Below are positions 30,541-37,457 of a stretch of 64,000 bases of DNA, in pieces. Made by a program: the position numbers and the translations under genes. How positions within the stretch are numbered: the first letter of the stretch is position 1; every line of letters starts with the position of its first letter. This DNA is from Prochlorococcaceae cyanobacterium jk18x1bzbins.87 (GTDB lineage Bacteria > Cyanobacteriota > Cyanobacteriia > PCC-6307 > Cyanobiaceae): assembly GCA_022826535.1 (NCBI GenBank), contig JAJDUS010000006.1:1-64000 (forward strand), written 5' to 3'. The notes under the pieces were generated by a model. That model was given only the letters and a program-made list of their open reading frames with translations, did not search any database and was not told the DNA's origin.

Positions 30541-31005
30541 ATGGTCACCATCCACTTCTTGCGAGAACAACTGGATATTGACTGCCCCGCTGGCGTCATT
30601 CTGAGGGATGTGGCCCTGGATGCCGGCATTGAACTCTATGGCCTCAAAGGCAAGCTGGGCAATTGTGGCGGCTGCGGTCAGTGCAGCACCTGCTTTGTGG
30701 CCGTGGCTGGCCAGGACGAGGACACCTGTCTCACCCCACGGACGGCGCCGGAGCAACGCTTCCTCAAGAAACGGCCTCCAAATTGGCGCCTCGCCTGTCA
30801 AGCGGTGATTCGGAATTCCCTGGTGGTGGTGACCCGTCCCCAGATGGGTTGGCCTGGCGGTGATGAGGCCCTGGCTGCTGCCGTGAACGCCATGCCCATG
30901 AACGCTGTGCCGAGTGCTAAGGATAGTGAGCCAGATGATCACAAGGGCCCAGGTCAGGATGATGATGGCGCTGAGGCTGGAATTGAGAGCGGAGAGCAGG
31001 ACTGA
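30541..31005 (+). CDS. [2Fe-2S] ferredoxin-like protein with acidic tail
   Basis: Residues 1-100 form a plant-type [2Fe-2S] ferredoxin fold with the cluster cysteines C42, C48 and C51 in LGNCGGCGQCSTC and the fourth at C86 (RLACQ). An extra cysteine (C45) lies in the cluster loop. A non-conserved hydrophilic tail of about 50 residues (SEPDDHKGPGQDDDGAEAG...) follows the fold. It stands divergently beside psbB, a pairing seen in marine Synechococcus, where it is annotated as a possible ferredoxin. The redox partner is unknown; it is shorter in its core and more distant than PetF. Nothing shows the tail is functional. Confidence 0.83.
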   Translation: MVTIHFLREQLDIDCPAGVILRDVALDAGIELYGLKGKLGNCGGCGQCSTCFVAVAGQDEDTCLTPRTAPEQRFLKKRPPNWRLACQAVIRNSLVVVTRPQMGWPGGDEALAAAVNAMPMNAVPSAKDSEPDDHKGPGQDDDGAEAGIESGEQD

Positions 31006-31119
31006 GGGCTTGCTTGACCACCGGCTCTGCCCTGAGACACAAGGCCGGTCCTGAAGGACAGCTTTTGTGTGCTGCACCGCCCTGGACATGTGAGCGCCCT
31101 CGGCACCCCCCGCTGCCAG

Positions 31120-31290
31120 GCTGGCGGGCTGGCGGAGAGGTACAACAAAACAGGTGTGGAGCCTACGTCAGCCTGTCTCAGGCAGCAGCCGGCCATGAAG
31201 CGTCACCCCCCCTGAACGTTGAGTGCTCAAGCTCTCGGCGAAGCAGGGACTCTCTGTCCTTCAGGGCGGGGAGGAGGTCAAAAACTGCAA
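31120..31290 (+). mobile_element. Relic of an IS200/IS605-type right end with TnpB C-terminal coding
   Basis: This stretch aligns with the minus strand of 52023-52200, where a TnpB-type zinc ribbon can be read. Shared pieces include the TGAAGC...CACCC stretch, the GCT-rich block after it, TTCAGGGC or CTCAGGGC, and GGAGGAGGTCAA close to the end. The hairpin region and GGAGGAGGTCAA resemble the right end after tnpB. Frame 2 gives LAERYNKTGVEPTSACLRQQPAMKRHPP, reminiscent of the variable TnpB C-terminal tail. Only the tail of the element survives, just upstream of psbM. Confidence 0.55.
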
Positions 31291-31358
31291 AGCCCATGGT
31301 TGCCAGTCCGCTGCCCATGGGCCGTAATGGTAGGCTCACCTTGCTCTGCCCTTCTCGG

Positions 31359-31463
31359 ATGGAAACGAACCCCCTGGGTTTCATCACCAGCCTTTTATTC
31401 GTCCTGGTGCCGGCCCTGTTCCTTGTCATTCTTTACATCCAGACCAACAAGCCACAGACCTGA
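31359..31463 (+). CDS. psbM: Photosystem II protein PsbM
   Basis: The 34-aa sequence METNPLGFITSLLFVLVPAL followed by FLVILYIQTNKPQT matches PsbM: a short N-terminus, one membrane helix with the LVPA kink, and the conserved ILYIQT end. PsbM lies at the PSII dimer interface beside PsbT. It is too short for standard ORF calling. It is the second small PSII gene in this neighbourhood after psbB-psbT. Confidence 0.95.
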   Translation: METNPLGFITSLLFVLVPALFLVILYIQTNKPQT

Positions 31464-31525
31464 CCGCTGACCATCCCGATGGCCTCAGTCAGGCGGACCA
31501 GGTCCGTGAGAGTTGGCCATGGGAG

Positions 31526-31906
31526 CTAGCCGTTACAAGTTGGTTGGTGGAGCGGGCGACGCATCCCCAGTCTGGATACGCCGTGGCGCCCGATTCGTAG
31601 GACGGCACGGCCGATCATGTCTTCCCGTCCCACATCTCCCATGTGGTTGCTGTCCGTGGATAGGGGAGAAAGTCCATGGAGCCTGAAATGTCCCGGCCTG
31701 ACTTCTTCGCCGAGGAGCTTAATGATGGTTCCCAGGCGCTGGTGGCGAACAATGACAATCCTTCCAGCGGAGGGATTGTTAATCGGCAAGAGCCGGCAAA
31801 AAAGGACGAAGTCCCCATCCTCCAGTGCCGGCACCATGCTGAGCCCCGATACACGAACAACCCCGAAGCCCAGCAGTGTCCCAATGCCTTGAATCAGGCG
31901 GATCAA
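31526..31906 (-). CDS. sodX: Nickel superoxide dismutase maturation protease SodX
   Basis: This 126-aa protein is a small S24/S26-type signal-peptidase relative. VSGLSMVPALEDGDFVLFCRL has the catalytic Ser in SMxP, and LGTIIKLLGEEVRPGHFRLHG holds the general-base Lys. GLSPLSTDSNHMGDVGREDMIGRAVLRI is the conserved SxDSN and GR block. In the known nickel SOD system SodX removes the N-terminal leader of SodN so that the new N-terminal His can bind nickel. It overlaps the sodN stop by four bases (ATGA), so both are translated from one message. It has no membrane anchor, as expected for a cytosolic protease. Confidence 0.9.
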   Translation of the reverse strand: MIRLIQGIGTLLGFGVVRVSGLSMVPALEDGDFVLFCRLLPINNPSAGRIVIVRHQRLGTIIKLLGEEVRPGHFRLHGLSPLSTDSNHMGDVGREDMIGRAVLRIGRHGVSRLGMRRPLHQPTCNG

Positions 31907-32403
31907 AGCACCGGATAGACCACCTCAAGGCTGGGTGGGTAAGGACAGGTTTTCCTTGTGATCTTGATGCCCTTGGTTGCCCAGAACATCTCGGCAAACT
32001 GGTTGACCGCGTCCACCAGTGCTTCCCCATCAGCGCGGTTGACGCCTTGCTTGCAGGCGCCACCCAGCAACATGATTTTGTGAACCACATTGTTGGCTTC
32101 CGGGAACGCCTCAAACTGGGGCGCCTTGAAATAGTCACCCCAGATGATCCGCACCTCGTGCTTTACCTTCTCCGCTTCCTCCTCCTTGCGCATGATGCAC
32201 CGGGCAACGCTGTTTTGGGTCGCCAGGGATGTCATGCCGCCGCCTTCGGACTTCTCCTTCATGATGTCCATCAAGCGCACAACCGATAGGGCTGCGATCA
32301 AGGCTGTGGAAGGATCATAGATCTTGCAAGGGATGTCGCAATGGGCTTCAGCCCGGGGGAATGGCTTGGTGGCGTCCAGAGACTGCAGAAGACTGTGAAG
32401 CAT
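31903..32403 (-). CDS. sodN: Nickel-containing superoxide dismutase
   Basis: SodN disproportionates superoxide with nickel and is the main SOD of many marine Synechococcus. The nickel hook HCDIPCKIYDP is present, with a leader of about 20 residues before His that must be cleaved. ATG at 32403 gives MLHSLLQSLDATKPFPRAEA before the hook; the frame also opens at 32427. The body is the typical four-helix bundle, with blocks MTSLATQNSVARCIMRKEEEAEKVKHEVRIIWGDYFK and NVVHKIMLLGGACKQGVNR. It is directly coupled to sodX. Upstream is a 340-bp gap before the divergent DUF4236 gene. Confidence 0.95.
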   Translation of the reverse strand: MLHSLLQSLDATKPFPRAEAHCDIPCKIYDPSTALIAALSVVRLMDIMKEKSEGGGMTSLATQNSVARCIMRKEEEAEKVKHEVRIIWGDYFKAPQFEAFPEANNVVHKIMLLGGACKQGVNRADGEALVDAVNQFAEMFWATKGIKITRKTCPYPPSLEVVYPVL

Positions 32404-32750
32404 GGTTTCCTTCCTGGCCTGGTTCATTCTGTTGGCATGGGATCGTTGCTGGCAAGGGGAACGCGACGACCTGAGAACAGATGTTATCAGGTCTTGCCCT
32501 GAAGCGTCTCGGTTCAGGGGGTTTCCTCTTGCTACCTTTGGCCCATTGGTTGTTCGTGCCGGATTCGGCCAAGTGGGACAGCAACCGAAACCCCATCAGG
32601 GCCAGGCCGTGATGGGGGCAGCTCTTGGCGTGCATCTCCAGCGGACTCAGCCGCCTTAAGACAGGGGCGCTCTAGCAGAACCTTGAGATGGGGGCGGCGC
32701 CATGGGGTTGCCGCCAGGCTAGAGTTTCGGCAATTGGGTCCTTCAGGTCT

Positions 32751-33881
32751 ATGGGGTGGGCGTTCCGCCGAAGAATCAAGATCATACCTGGCGTCTCCAT
32801 CAACATGAGCAAGAGGGGCATCAGCTCCAACGTGGGGGTCAGAGGCGCATCCCTCACCTTCAGTTCGGATGGTGTCTACCAAAACCTGGGTTTCCCAGGA
32901 ACAGGCATCTACAGCAGGGAGAAGATCGGTGCATACCGCAGGCAAGGGTCCGCCAGCCCAAGGGATCAAAGCCATGACTCCCCAACGCTGGATCCTGTCC
33001 AGCAGGCCCCCGACTCTTCCTTCATGAGTGCGGATCCCCTTGAGGTCACCAGTGAAGGGCTGCTCGGTCTCCAACAAGCCGTCATCGATGCCAGCCGGCA
33101 GAGGGAAGAGCTGGGGAAGGATGTTGCCTCCATCAACCAGTCACTCGTCTCCCTGAATCGGGTGGCTCTGCTGGCCAAGGTGTGCCTGCTCTACTTCTTT
33201 GTGGCCCCTATCAGGAAGAGCCTTCAATCCGGCATCAAGGCAAGACGAGAAGCGCTTGCAGAAATCCACCAATCCATCGAGAACTCGTCAGTCAGTCTTT
33301 CCATCGCAATGGACGATGATTGTCGCGCTTCCTTCAGGGCCTATGGGAACGCTTTTGACAGATTGTCCAAGTGCCAGTTCGCATGGGATCTTACCTCTGC
33401 CAGCACTGTGGATCAGGTGCGATCCAGATCCGCCACATCCATCAGTTTCGACAGATGCCTTACCCGGTGCCACCGCAAGGCCCTGCCTGGCATCACATCC
33501 CCTGAGCCGCCCCTCGTCTTCCTAAATCGCAATGGGGCAGACATCTACATCTATCCAGGATTTTTCGTCATGTATGACTCTCCATCCAGCATGGGGATCC
33601 TGGATATGGCTGAACTGGAGGTGGATTACAAAACTAACTGCTTCATTGAGCAGGAGACCATCCCTCAAGACAGCAAAAGAGTGGGGGAGGCCTGGGAAAA
33701 ATCCAATAAGGATGGGAGCAGGGACAAGCGTTACTCGGAGAACCGACAGTTCCCTGTCATGGAGTATGGAGAAGTCACCTTCAGGTCCGGATCAGGGATC
33801 CATGAGAAGTACATGTTCAGCAATGCTGAGGCCGCAAAAAACTTTGTCGATTCACTTCTGGAATTCAAGAATATGATTTAG
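32751..33881 (+). CDS. DUF4236 domain-containing protein
   Basis: The ATG at 32751 gives MGWAFRRRIKIIPGVSINMSKRGISSNVGVRGASLTFSSDGVYQNLGFPGTGIYSREKI, a clear N-terminal DUF4236 domain (RRxKxxPGVxxNxSKxGIS...GxPGTGIY). A helical stretch with one hydrophobic segment (RVALLAKVCLLYFFVAPIRKSL, about residues 147-168) follows, then a mixed C-terminal domain ending NAEAAKNFVDSLLEFKNM. Function of DUF4236 proteins is unknown; they occur sporadically and often beside mobile DNA. The stop codon TAG at 33879-33881 takes its final G from the first base of an IS end, so the natural C-terminus may be altered. It is an accessory gene in this core region and probably acquired. Confidence 0.8.
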   Translation: MGWAFRRRIKIIPGVSINMSKRGISSNVGVRGASLTFSSDGVYQNLGFPGTGIYSREKIGAYRRQGSASPRDQSHDSPTLDPVQQAPDSSFMSADPLEVTSEGLLGLQQAVIDASRQREELGKDVASINQSLVSLNRVALLAKVCLLYFFVAPIRKSLQSGIKARREALAEIHQSIENSSVSLSIAMDDDCRASFRAYGNAFDRLSKCQFAWDLTSASTVDQVRSRSATSISFDRCLTRCHRKALPGITSPEPPLVFLNRNGADIYIYPGFFVMYDSPSSMGILDMAELEVDYKTNCFIEQETIPQDSKRVGEAWEKSNKDGSRDKRYSENRQFPVMEYGEVTFRSGSGIHEKYMFSNAEAAKNFVDSLLEFKNMI

Positions 33882-34125
33882 GGCCTGTGGCCAATGGTGG
33901 ATTGCCAGGCTGGTGGGATGTCTGCTTGAACCTTCAGAAAGAAGGTTTGCCATGGACGACCAACGCTTGGTCATCAGTGATGGGCTCTGGCAGCCCATTG
34001 TCCCACTGCTTCCAGGTAAGGTCACGGATGCTGGCATGACAGCAGGGGACAATCGCCTGCTTCTCGAAGACCTGTGCCGGAGAGTGGACAAGGGTTCCCC
34101 CTGGGTTGTATCCCGAAGCTGGTAG
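33881..34125 (+). mobile_element. 5' fragment of an IS5-family (IS427-like) element
   Basis: The fragment begins with GGGCCTGTGGCCAA, the same end sequence as at 5737. At 33953 an ATG opens MDDQRLVISDGLWQPIVPLLPGKVTDAGMTAGDNRLLLEDLCRRVDKGSPW, the N-terminus of an IS427-type transposase. It is related to the copy at 5.7-6.5 kb but differs in several residues. The frame stops at 34125, and the DDE catalytic core is missing. Between 34126 and 34354 I see no recognisable coding sequence on either strand. Confidence 0.75.
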
Positions 34126-34354
34126 AAATTGAAGGGGGCGTAATCTCCGGGTCACTCAAACCACCCACTGGCGGCTGGAACCGCCAAGGAGATCGCGCCA
34201 TGGGAGCGCTTAGAGGAAGACAGAGCTATCCCTGCTTTCCTGTAAAGAGGGTTCCCATCGAGGACCGCCTGCGTGGGCGCATCTGCACTACGATTGAGGC
34301 GGTAGTCGAGGAGAAGTGGATGCCTTCCCGACCCCAATTCTGGATAAGGTCAGG

Positions 34355-34665
34355 AGAGGTTAGGGTCAGGACTCATCACCAGAAGAGGGCAATGGGGTGG
34401 CCAGGAGAATAGCAAAACGGAAGACGTGGGCGCAGCGGTCGTAGCGGGTTGCAAGGGGCCGCCAGTCCTTCAGCCTGGAAAAGGAGATTCTCGATTTTGT
34501 GACGTCTTGCGGCAGCGACAGGGCAGGATGCCCTGCTGGGCCAGCATCTTGCGGATTTTGGCCCTGTCATACCCTTGATCTCGAATCACCGCGGCCGCAG
34601 GCGACATCCTTCAGCACCCCATCAGCGCCAGTGAAGTCACTGCATTGCCCCTCACTCAGATGGAG
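34355..34665 (-). mobile_element. 3' fragment of an IS5-family transposase
   Basis: Read on the minus strand in shifting frames, the DNA encodes LSEGQCSDFTGADGVLKDV, RDQGYDRAKIRKMLAQQGILPC, and RLKDWRPLATRYDRCAHVF, which are the C-terminal motifs of a DDE transposase (second Asp and DDE-Glu region). The sequence TTAGGGTCAGGACTCAT at 34361-34377 is an end inverted repeat that reappears near 34672 and 50370. At least three frame changes are needed to read it through, so it is dead. Confidence 0.72.
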
Positions 34666-34671
34666 CCGTAG

Positions 34672-34853
34672 GGTCAGGGCTCATATACGAGGAATGATCC
34701 TCTCAGCAGAGAGGGATCCCTAAGGGAGCACCAGGAGGAGATGGGTGATGGCCCAGTTTTTTGACCCAGCGCGGAGCAGGTTGTCCGCATCCGCCCCTTG
34801 TTCCCCAAGGAACGAGTGTGAAGCGGGTAGATGCCCGCAAGGTTTGCACGGCA
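34672..34853 (+). mobile_element. 5' fragment of the same IS type, abutting ilvH
   Basis: TAGGGTCAGGGCTCATA at 34672-34688 is the element end. An untranslated leader follows, then ATGGCCCAGTTTTTTGACC (related to MAQLLxLSxEQ), then sequence related to VKRVDDRKVLSGIIH (TGTGAAGCGGGTAGATGCCC, GCAAGGTTTGCACGG). The match to the copies at 49.7 kb and 50.2 kb (minus) continues to the ilvH stop codon and then ends. The fragment is opposite in direction to the adjoining minus-strand fragment. Confidence 0.72.
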
Positions 34854-35387
34854 TCAAGTGGGCACCCGTTTCTGCAGGGCGCTCACTTTGAGGAATTCCG
34901 TGTTAATCCCGGACGACCGCTCCAAGGCTATTTTGCCAGTGCGGACGATTTGTAAAATTCCAAATGGCGCCAACACCTGCTCCAGCGCCAGAAGCTTGCC
35001 GGGATCACCGGCAACTTCCAGGGTGAGGGCATCCTCCGCCACATCCACCACCTTGGTGCGAAAGATGCTGACAAGCTCAAGGATTTTGGAGCGGTTGTCC
35101 TGGTTGGCCGCCACCTTGAGAAGCATGAGTTCGCGCTCCACCGAGGGAATGTGGCTCAGGTTCTGAACCATGAGCACATTCACCAGTTTGAGGAGTTGCC
35201 TGGTCATCTGCTCAATGACCTGGTCATCACCAGCCACCACCATGGTGAGGCGCGAGATGCCGGGTTGTTCCGCATGGCCAACGGCAAGGCTCTCGATATT
35301 GAATCCGCGGCGGGCAAAGAGCCCCGCAATGCGGCTCAACACGCCTGCCTCATCCTCCACCAATACGGAAAGGGTCTGCTTCATCAA
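34854..35387 (-). CDS. ilvH: Acetolactate synthase small (regulatory) subunit
   Basis: IlvH binds branched-chain amino acids and confers feedback control on acetohydroxyacid synthase. The 177-aa protein has the N-terminal ACT domain ([47 protein letters not shown]) and the conserved C-terminal domain ([47 protein letters not shown]). The last residues (SALQKRVPT) precede a stop that sits at the border of an IS fragment, so the true end may have been replaced. The alpha/beta hydrolase gene lies 30 bp upstream. Confidence 0.93.
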   Translation of the reverse strand: MMKQTLSVLVEDEAGVLSRIAGLFARRGFNIESLAVGHAEQPGISRLTMVVAGDDQVIEQMTRQLLKLVNVLMVQNLSHIPSVERELMLLKVAANQDNRSKILELVSIFRTKVVDVAEDALTLEVAGDPGKLLALEQVLAPFGILQIVRTGKIALERSSGINTEFLKVSALQKRVPT

Positions 35388-35417
35388 GGGGCCTATGCAA
35401 TGGTTGAGATTAGGGGG

Positions 35418-36323
35418 TCATGGAGGCAAGGTTTCCCCCAGCCAAGCCAAAACAATCCCGTTGAAACGCTTTGGATCCTCGTCATGGGGACAGTGGCCGC
35501 AATCTTCCAGAACCTGTAATTGCAGATCAGGGCGCAACCGGACCACGGCTTTGGCCATGGCCCGAGGCGCCAAGCGATCCTCCTGCCCCCAGAGGACCAG
35601 CACAGGGCAAGTGACCCGTCTTAAAAGTTCAGGGGCTGTTTCTTGTGGGGGGCGTCTGCCCATCCCCATGGTCATGCCCGCCAAGCTTCTGGCGGCGCCA
35701 GGGCGGCGACAGGGACGGGCAAAGAGGCGCAGAATAGCCTGGTCCAGGCGGTGATGCTGTTGATAGGCGGCCTTCAGCCCCCAAGCCAGCAGCCATGTCC
35801 GGGAAAATAGCCAGAGGATCAGCCGCCACGGCACCAGCCACCGCTGGAGAAGCATCAAGAACTGCTGCCAAGGGCGGCGGCGAGGCTGGGGCTTCAACAG
35901 GGCTGGATCCTGCAACGGGGCCAGCACCAGGGCCTTCACCAACTCAGGGCGCGCCACCGCGGCGGTCAGGCCCACCAGGGCCCCCAGGGAATGGCCCACA
36001 ATCACCACGGGCTCCTGGATGCACTGCTCAATGAGGTGCAACACCTGCTGGGCCCATGTGCGGTTGTCCTGCACCAGGAAGGGTTGAGCCGATGCGCCAA
36101 ACCCCAGCAGATCCACGCCATAGACCCGCCAGCCGGCCGCGGCAAATGCAGGAGCATTGGCACGCCAATGGCCGGCCGCGGCGGCAAAACCATGGACCAG
36201 CACCAGGGGCGGATCATCGTCACAGCCCAGTTGACGCACCTGTAACAGCTGACCTTGCCAGTGCAACACACTGACCTGTCCCCAATCAGTGGTCTCATCA
36301 GTGGTCTCACCTGCGGTAGCCAT
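35418..36323 (-). CDS. Alpha/beta hydrolase
   Basis: This 301-aa alpha/beta-fold hydrolase shows LVLVHGFAAAAGHWRANAPAFAAAGWRVYGVDLLGFGAS (oxyanion HG motif). VVIVGHSLGALVGLTAAVARPELV carries the nucleophile Ser in GHSLG. The acid Asp lies in PVLVLWGQEDRLAPR, and a C-terminal His in EDCGHCPHDEDPKRF. A hydrophobic stretch near residues 160-185 (WLVPWRLILWLFSRTWLLAWGL) forms a cap that may dip into membranes. It is related to cyanobacterial/plant hydrolases that act on hydrophobic esters, but the substrate is not assignable from sequence. Confidence 0.82.
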   Translation of the reverse strand: MATAGETTDETTDWGQVSVLHWQGQLLQVRQLGCDDDPPLVLVHGFAAAAGHWRANAPAFAAAGWRVYGVDLLGFGASAQPFLVQDNRTWAQQVLHLIEQCIQEPVVIVGHSLGALVGLTAAVARPELVKALVLAPLQDPALLKPQPRRRPWQQFLMLLQRWLVPWRLILWLFSRTWLLAWGLKAAYQQHHRLDQAILRLFARPCRRPGAARSLAGMTMGMGRRPPQETAPELLRRVTCPVLVLWGQEDRLAPRAMAKAVVRLRPDLQLQVLEDCGHCPHDEDPKRFNGIVLAWLGETLPP

Positions 36324-36462
36324 GGGGTTCAGAAGAGTGGGGTCCGTCGGGATGCTCCATCAACTATGGAATGGGCAACTCGCGGCTGCCCGGGCGGGCA
36401 TCAGGGCCCCATCCTGGGCCTTACCACCGGACGGAACGGCGGGGGCACGGAACGGGAACAGT

Positions 36463-36575
36463 GCTGCGGCTCAAGACCATCGGTGTCAGCGCCCCCACGG
36501 CAGGTCCCCAAGCCTTGAACAGCACTGAGGTGACCAACGCTGTGGAGGACTCATTACCAACAAGGCCGAGGCGGA
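36463..36575 (+). repeat. Decayed partial copy of the Ycf39-like gene
   Basis: Bases 36463-36575 follow 38013-38130 inside the Ycf39-like gene: CGGTGTCAGCGCCCCCACGG versus CGGGCTCAGCGCCCCCACGG, then CAGGTCCC versus TAGGTCCC, AGCACTGAGGTGA versus AGCGCTGAGGTGA, and the final AAGGCCGAGGCG versus AAGGAGGCGCG. The reading frame in this copy is interrupted. No similarity continues for more than about 110 bp with certainty. The rest of 36324-37268 holds the hypothetical ORF below and the petM leader, nothing else I can name. Confidence 0.72.
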
Positions 36576-36901
36576 TTCACGACGAATCCGCGATTATTTC
36601 CCCATCTGTCGCCGCAGAAGTCCAAGTCGGATAGCTTCCATACCCGGCCCTGCCACTTATCGGTGAACACGGCTGTCCATGCGCCACCGGCCTTGCAAAA
36701 CGCACTCACGCGGCAGATGAGTTGTTGATTGTTATCGATGTATGCGTACTGGACGGATACGTCCCTGCACTTCCTGGCCGCCTCGCTCTTCCCCCATGCC
36801 TTGTCGCGTCGGTTTTGGAACTGGTTTGCAAACGACTCGGTGGGCAACAACAGTTTAATCCACCCGGCCATCAGGAGTGACGGGATGCGCATTTTTCCCA
36901 T
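36554..36901 (-). CDS. Hypothetical small, possibly exported protein
   Basis: The 115-aa frame begins MGKMRIPSLLMAGWIKLLLPTESFANQFQ, which looks like a signal peptide with cleavage around SFA-NQ. A cysteine-containing mature part follows (residues C65, C79, C84, C111 and others by position), with YAYIDNNQQLICRVSAFCKAGGAWTAVFTDKWQGRVW. No known domain is recognised. Its tail reads into the relic of the Ycf39-like gene, so its last about 7 residues may not be native. Composition differs from surrounding coding sequence. Whether it is expressed is unknown. Confidence 0.4.
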   Translation of the reverse strand: MGKMRIPSLLMAGWIKLLLPTESFANQFQNRRDKAWGKSEAARKCRDVSVQYAYIDNNQQLICRVSAFCKAGGAWTAVFTDKWQGRVWKLSDLDFCGDRWGNNRGFVVNPPRPCW

Positions 36902-37268
36902 GATTTAGGCTCCACAGGTGGGGCATCCAAAGCATATTGCCACATCCGAGTCCATGCAACCCACCACTCTGGCTCATTTTACCGCAAGGGGACGAATCGC
37001 AGCACCTCCCTCGTGCCACTCTACAGGGGTGGATCGGGGTGTGCCTGGATCACCGGCTTGCCCTGGGCTGCCATGGCCGAGGGCGTGCATGAAGCCTACA
37101 GAAACACCGCCCCCCCAGCCCAGTGCTCTATCCCCTGAAATGCCCCAGCCCCTGTGGGGGGCCATGCCAAGACAGTGATCCCAGGCGGAGGCATCACTCT
37201 GTTGCAGCGGTATCCCCATGGTGCGGAAAGGTCAGGCAAACTGGATAGCTGATTTCCATGACCACGCC

Positions 37269-37379
37269 ATGGCTGGTGAAATTTTCGGTACGGCTGCCCT
37301 GTTCTGGCTCCTCATCCCTGTGGGATTGCTTGGTGGATTGGTTGTGCTCAAGTTCCAGGGGGACAACTTCGCGGATTAG
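37269..37379 (+). CDS. petM: Cytochrome b6f complex subunit PetM
   Basis: The 36-aa product [20 protein letters not shown] then [16 protein letters not shown] matches PetM: the conserved EIFGTA start, one membrane helix and a KxQG end. PetM is one of four small subunits around the b6f dimer that carries electrons between the photosystems. Its place before the Ycf39-like gene is the same as in marine Synechococcus. Too short for standard ORF calling. Confidence 0.94.
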   Translation: MAGEIFGTAALFWLLIPVGLLGGLVVLKFQGDNFAD

Positions 37380-37457
37380 GGCAGGACAGAGGCCACAGGG
37401 GCATGTGATGGGCTTTACGCTTGATGCTCCACAAATCCACTGTTCTGCCCAGCCTCC

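Noticed and set aside
34152-34337. 61-codon minus-strand frame between IS fragments
   Set aside because: No similarity to the neighbouring transposase pieces or any other family; too short to support.
36918-37178. 86-codon plus-strand frame upstream of petM
   Set aside because: Proline- and histidine-rich with no start signal; the stretch is better read as petM leader DNA.
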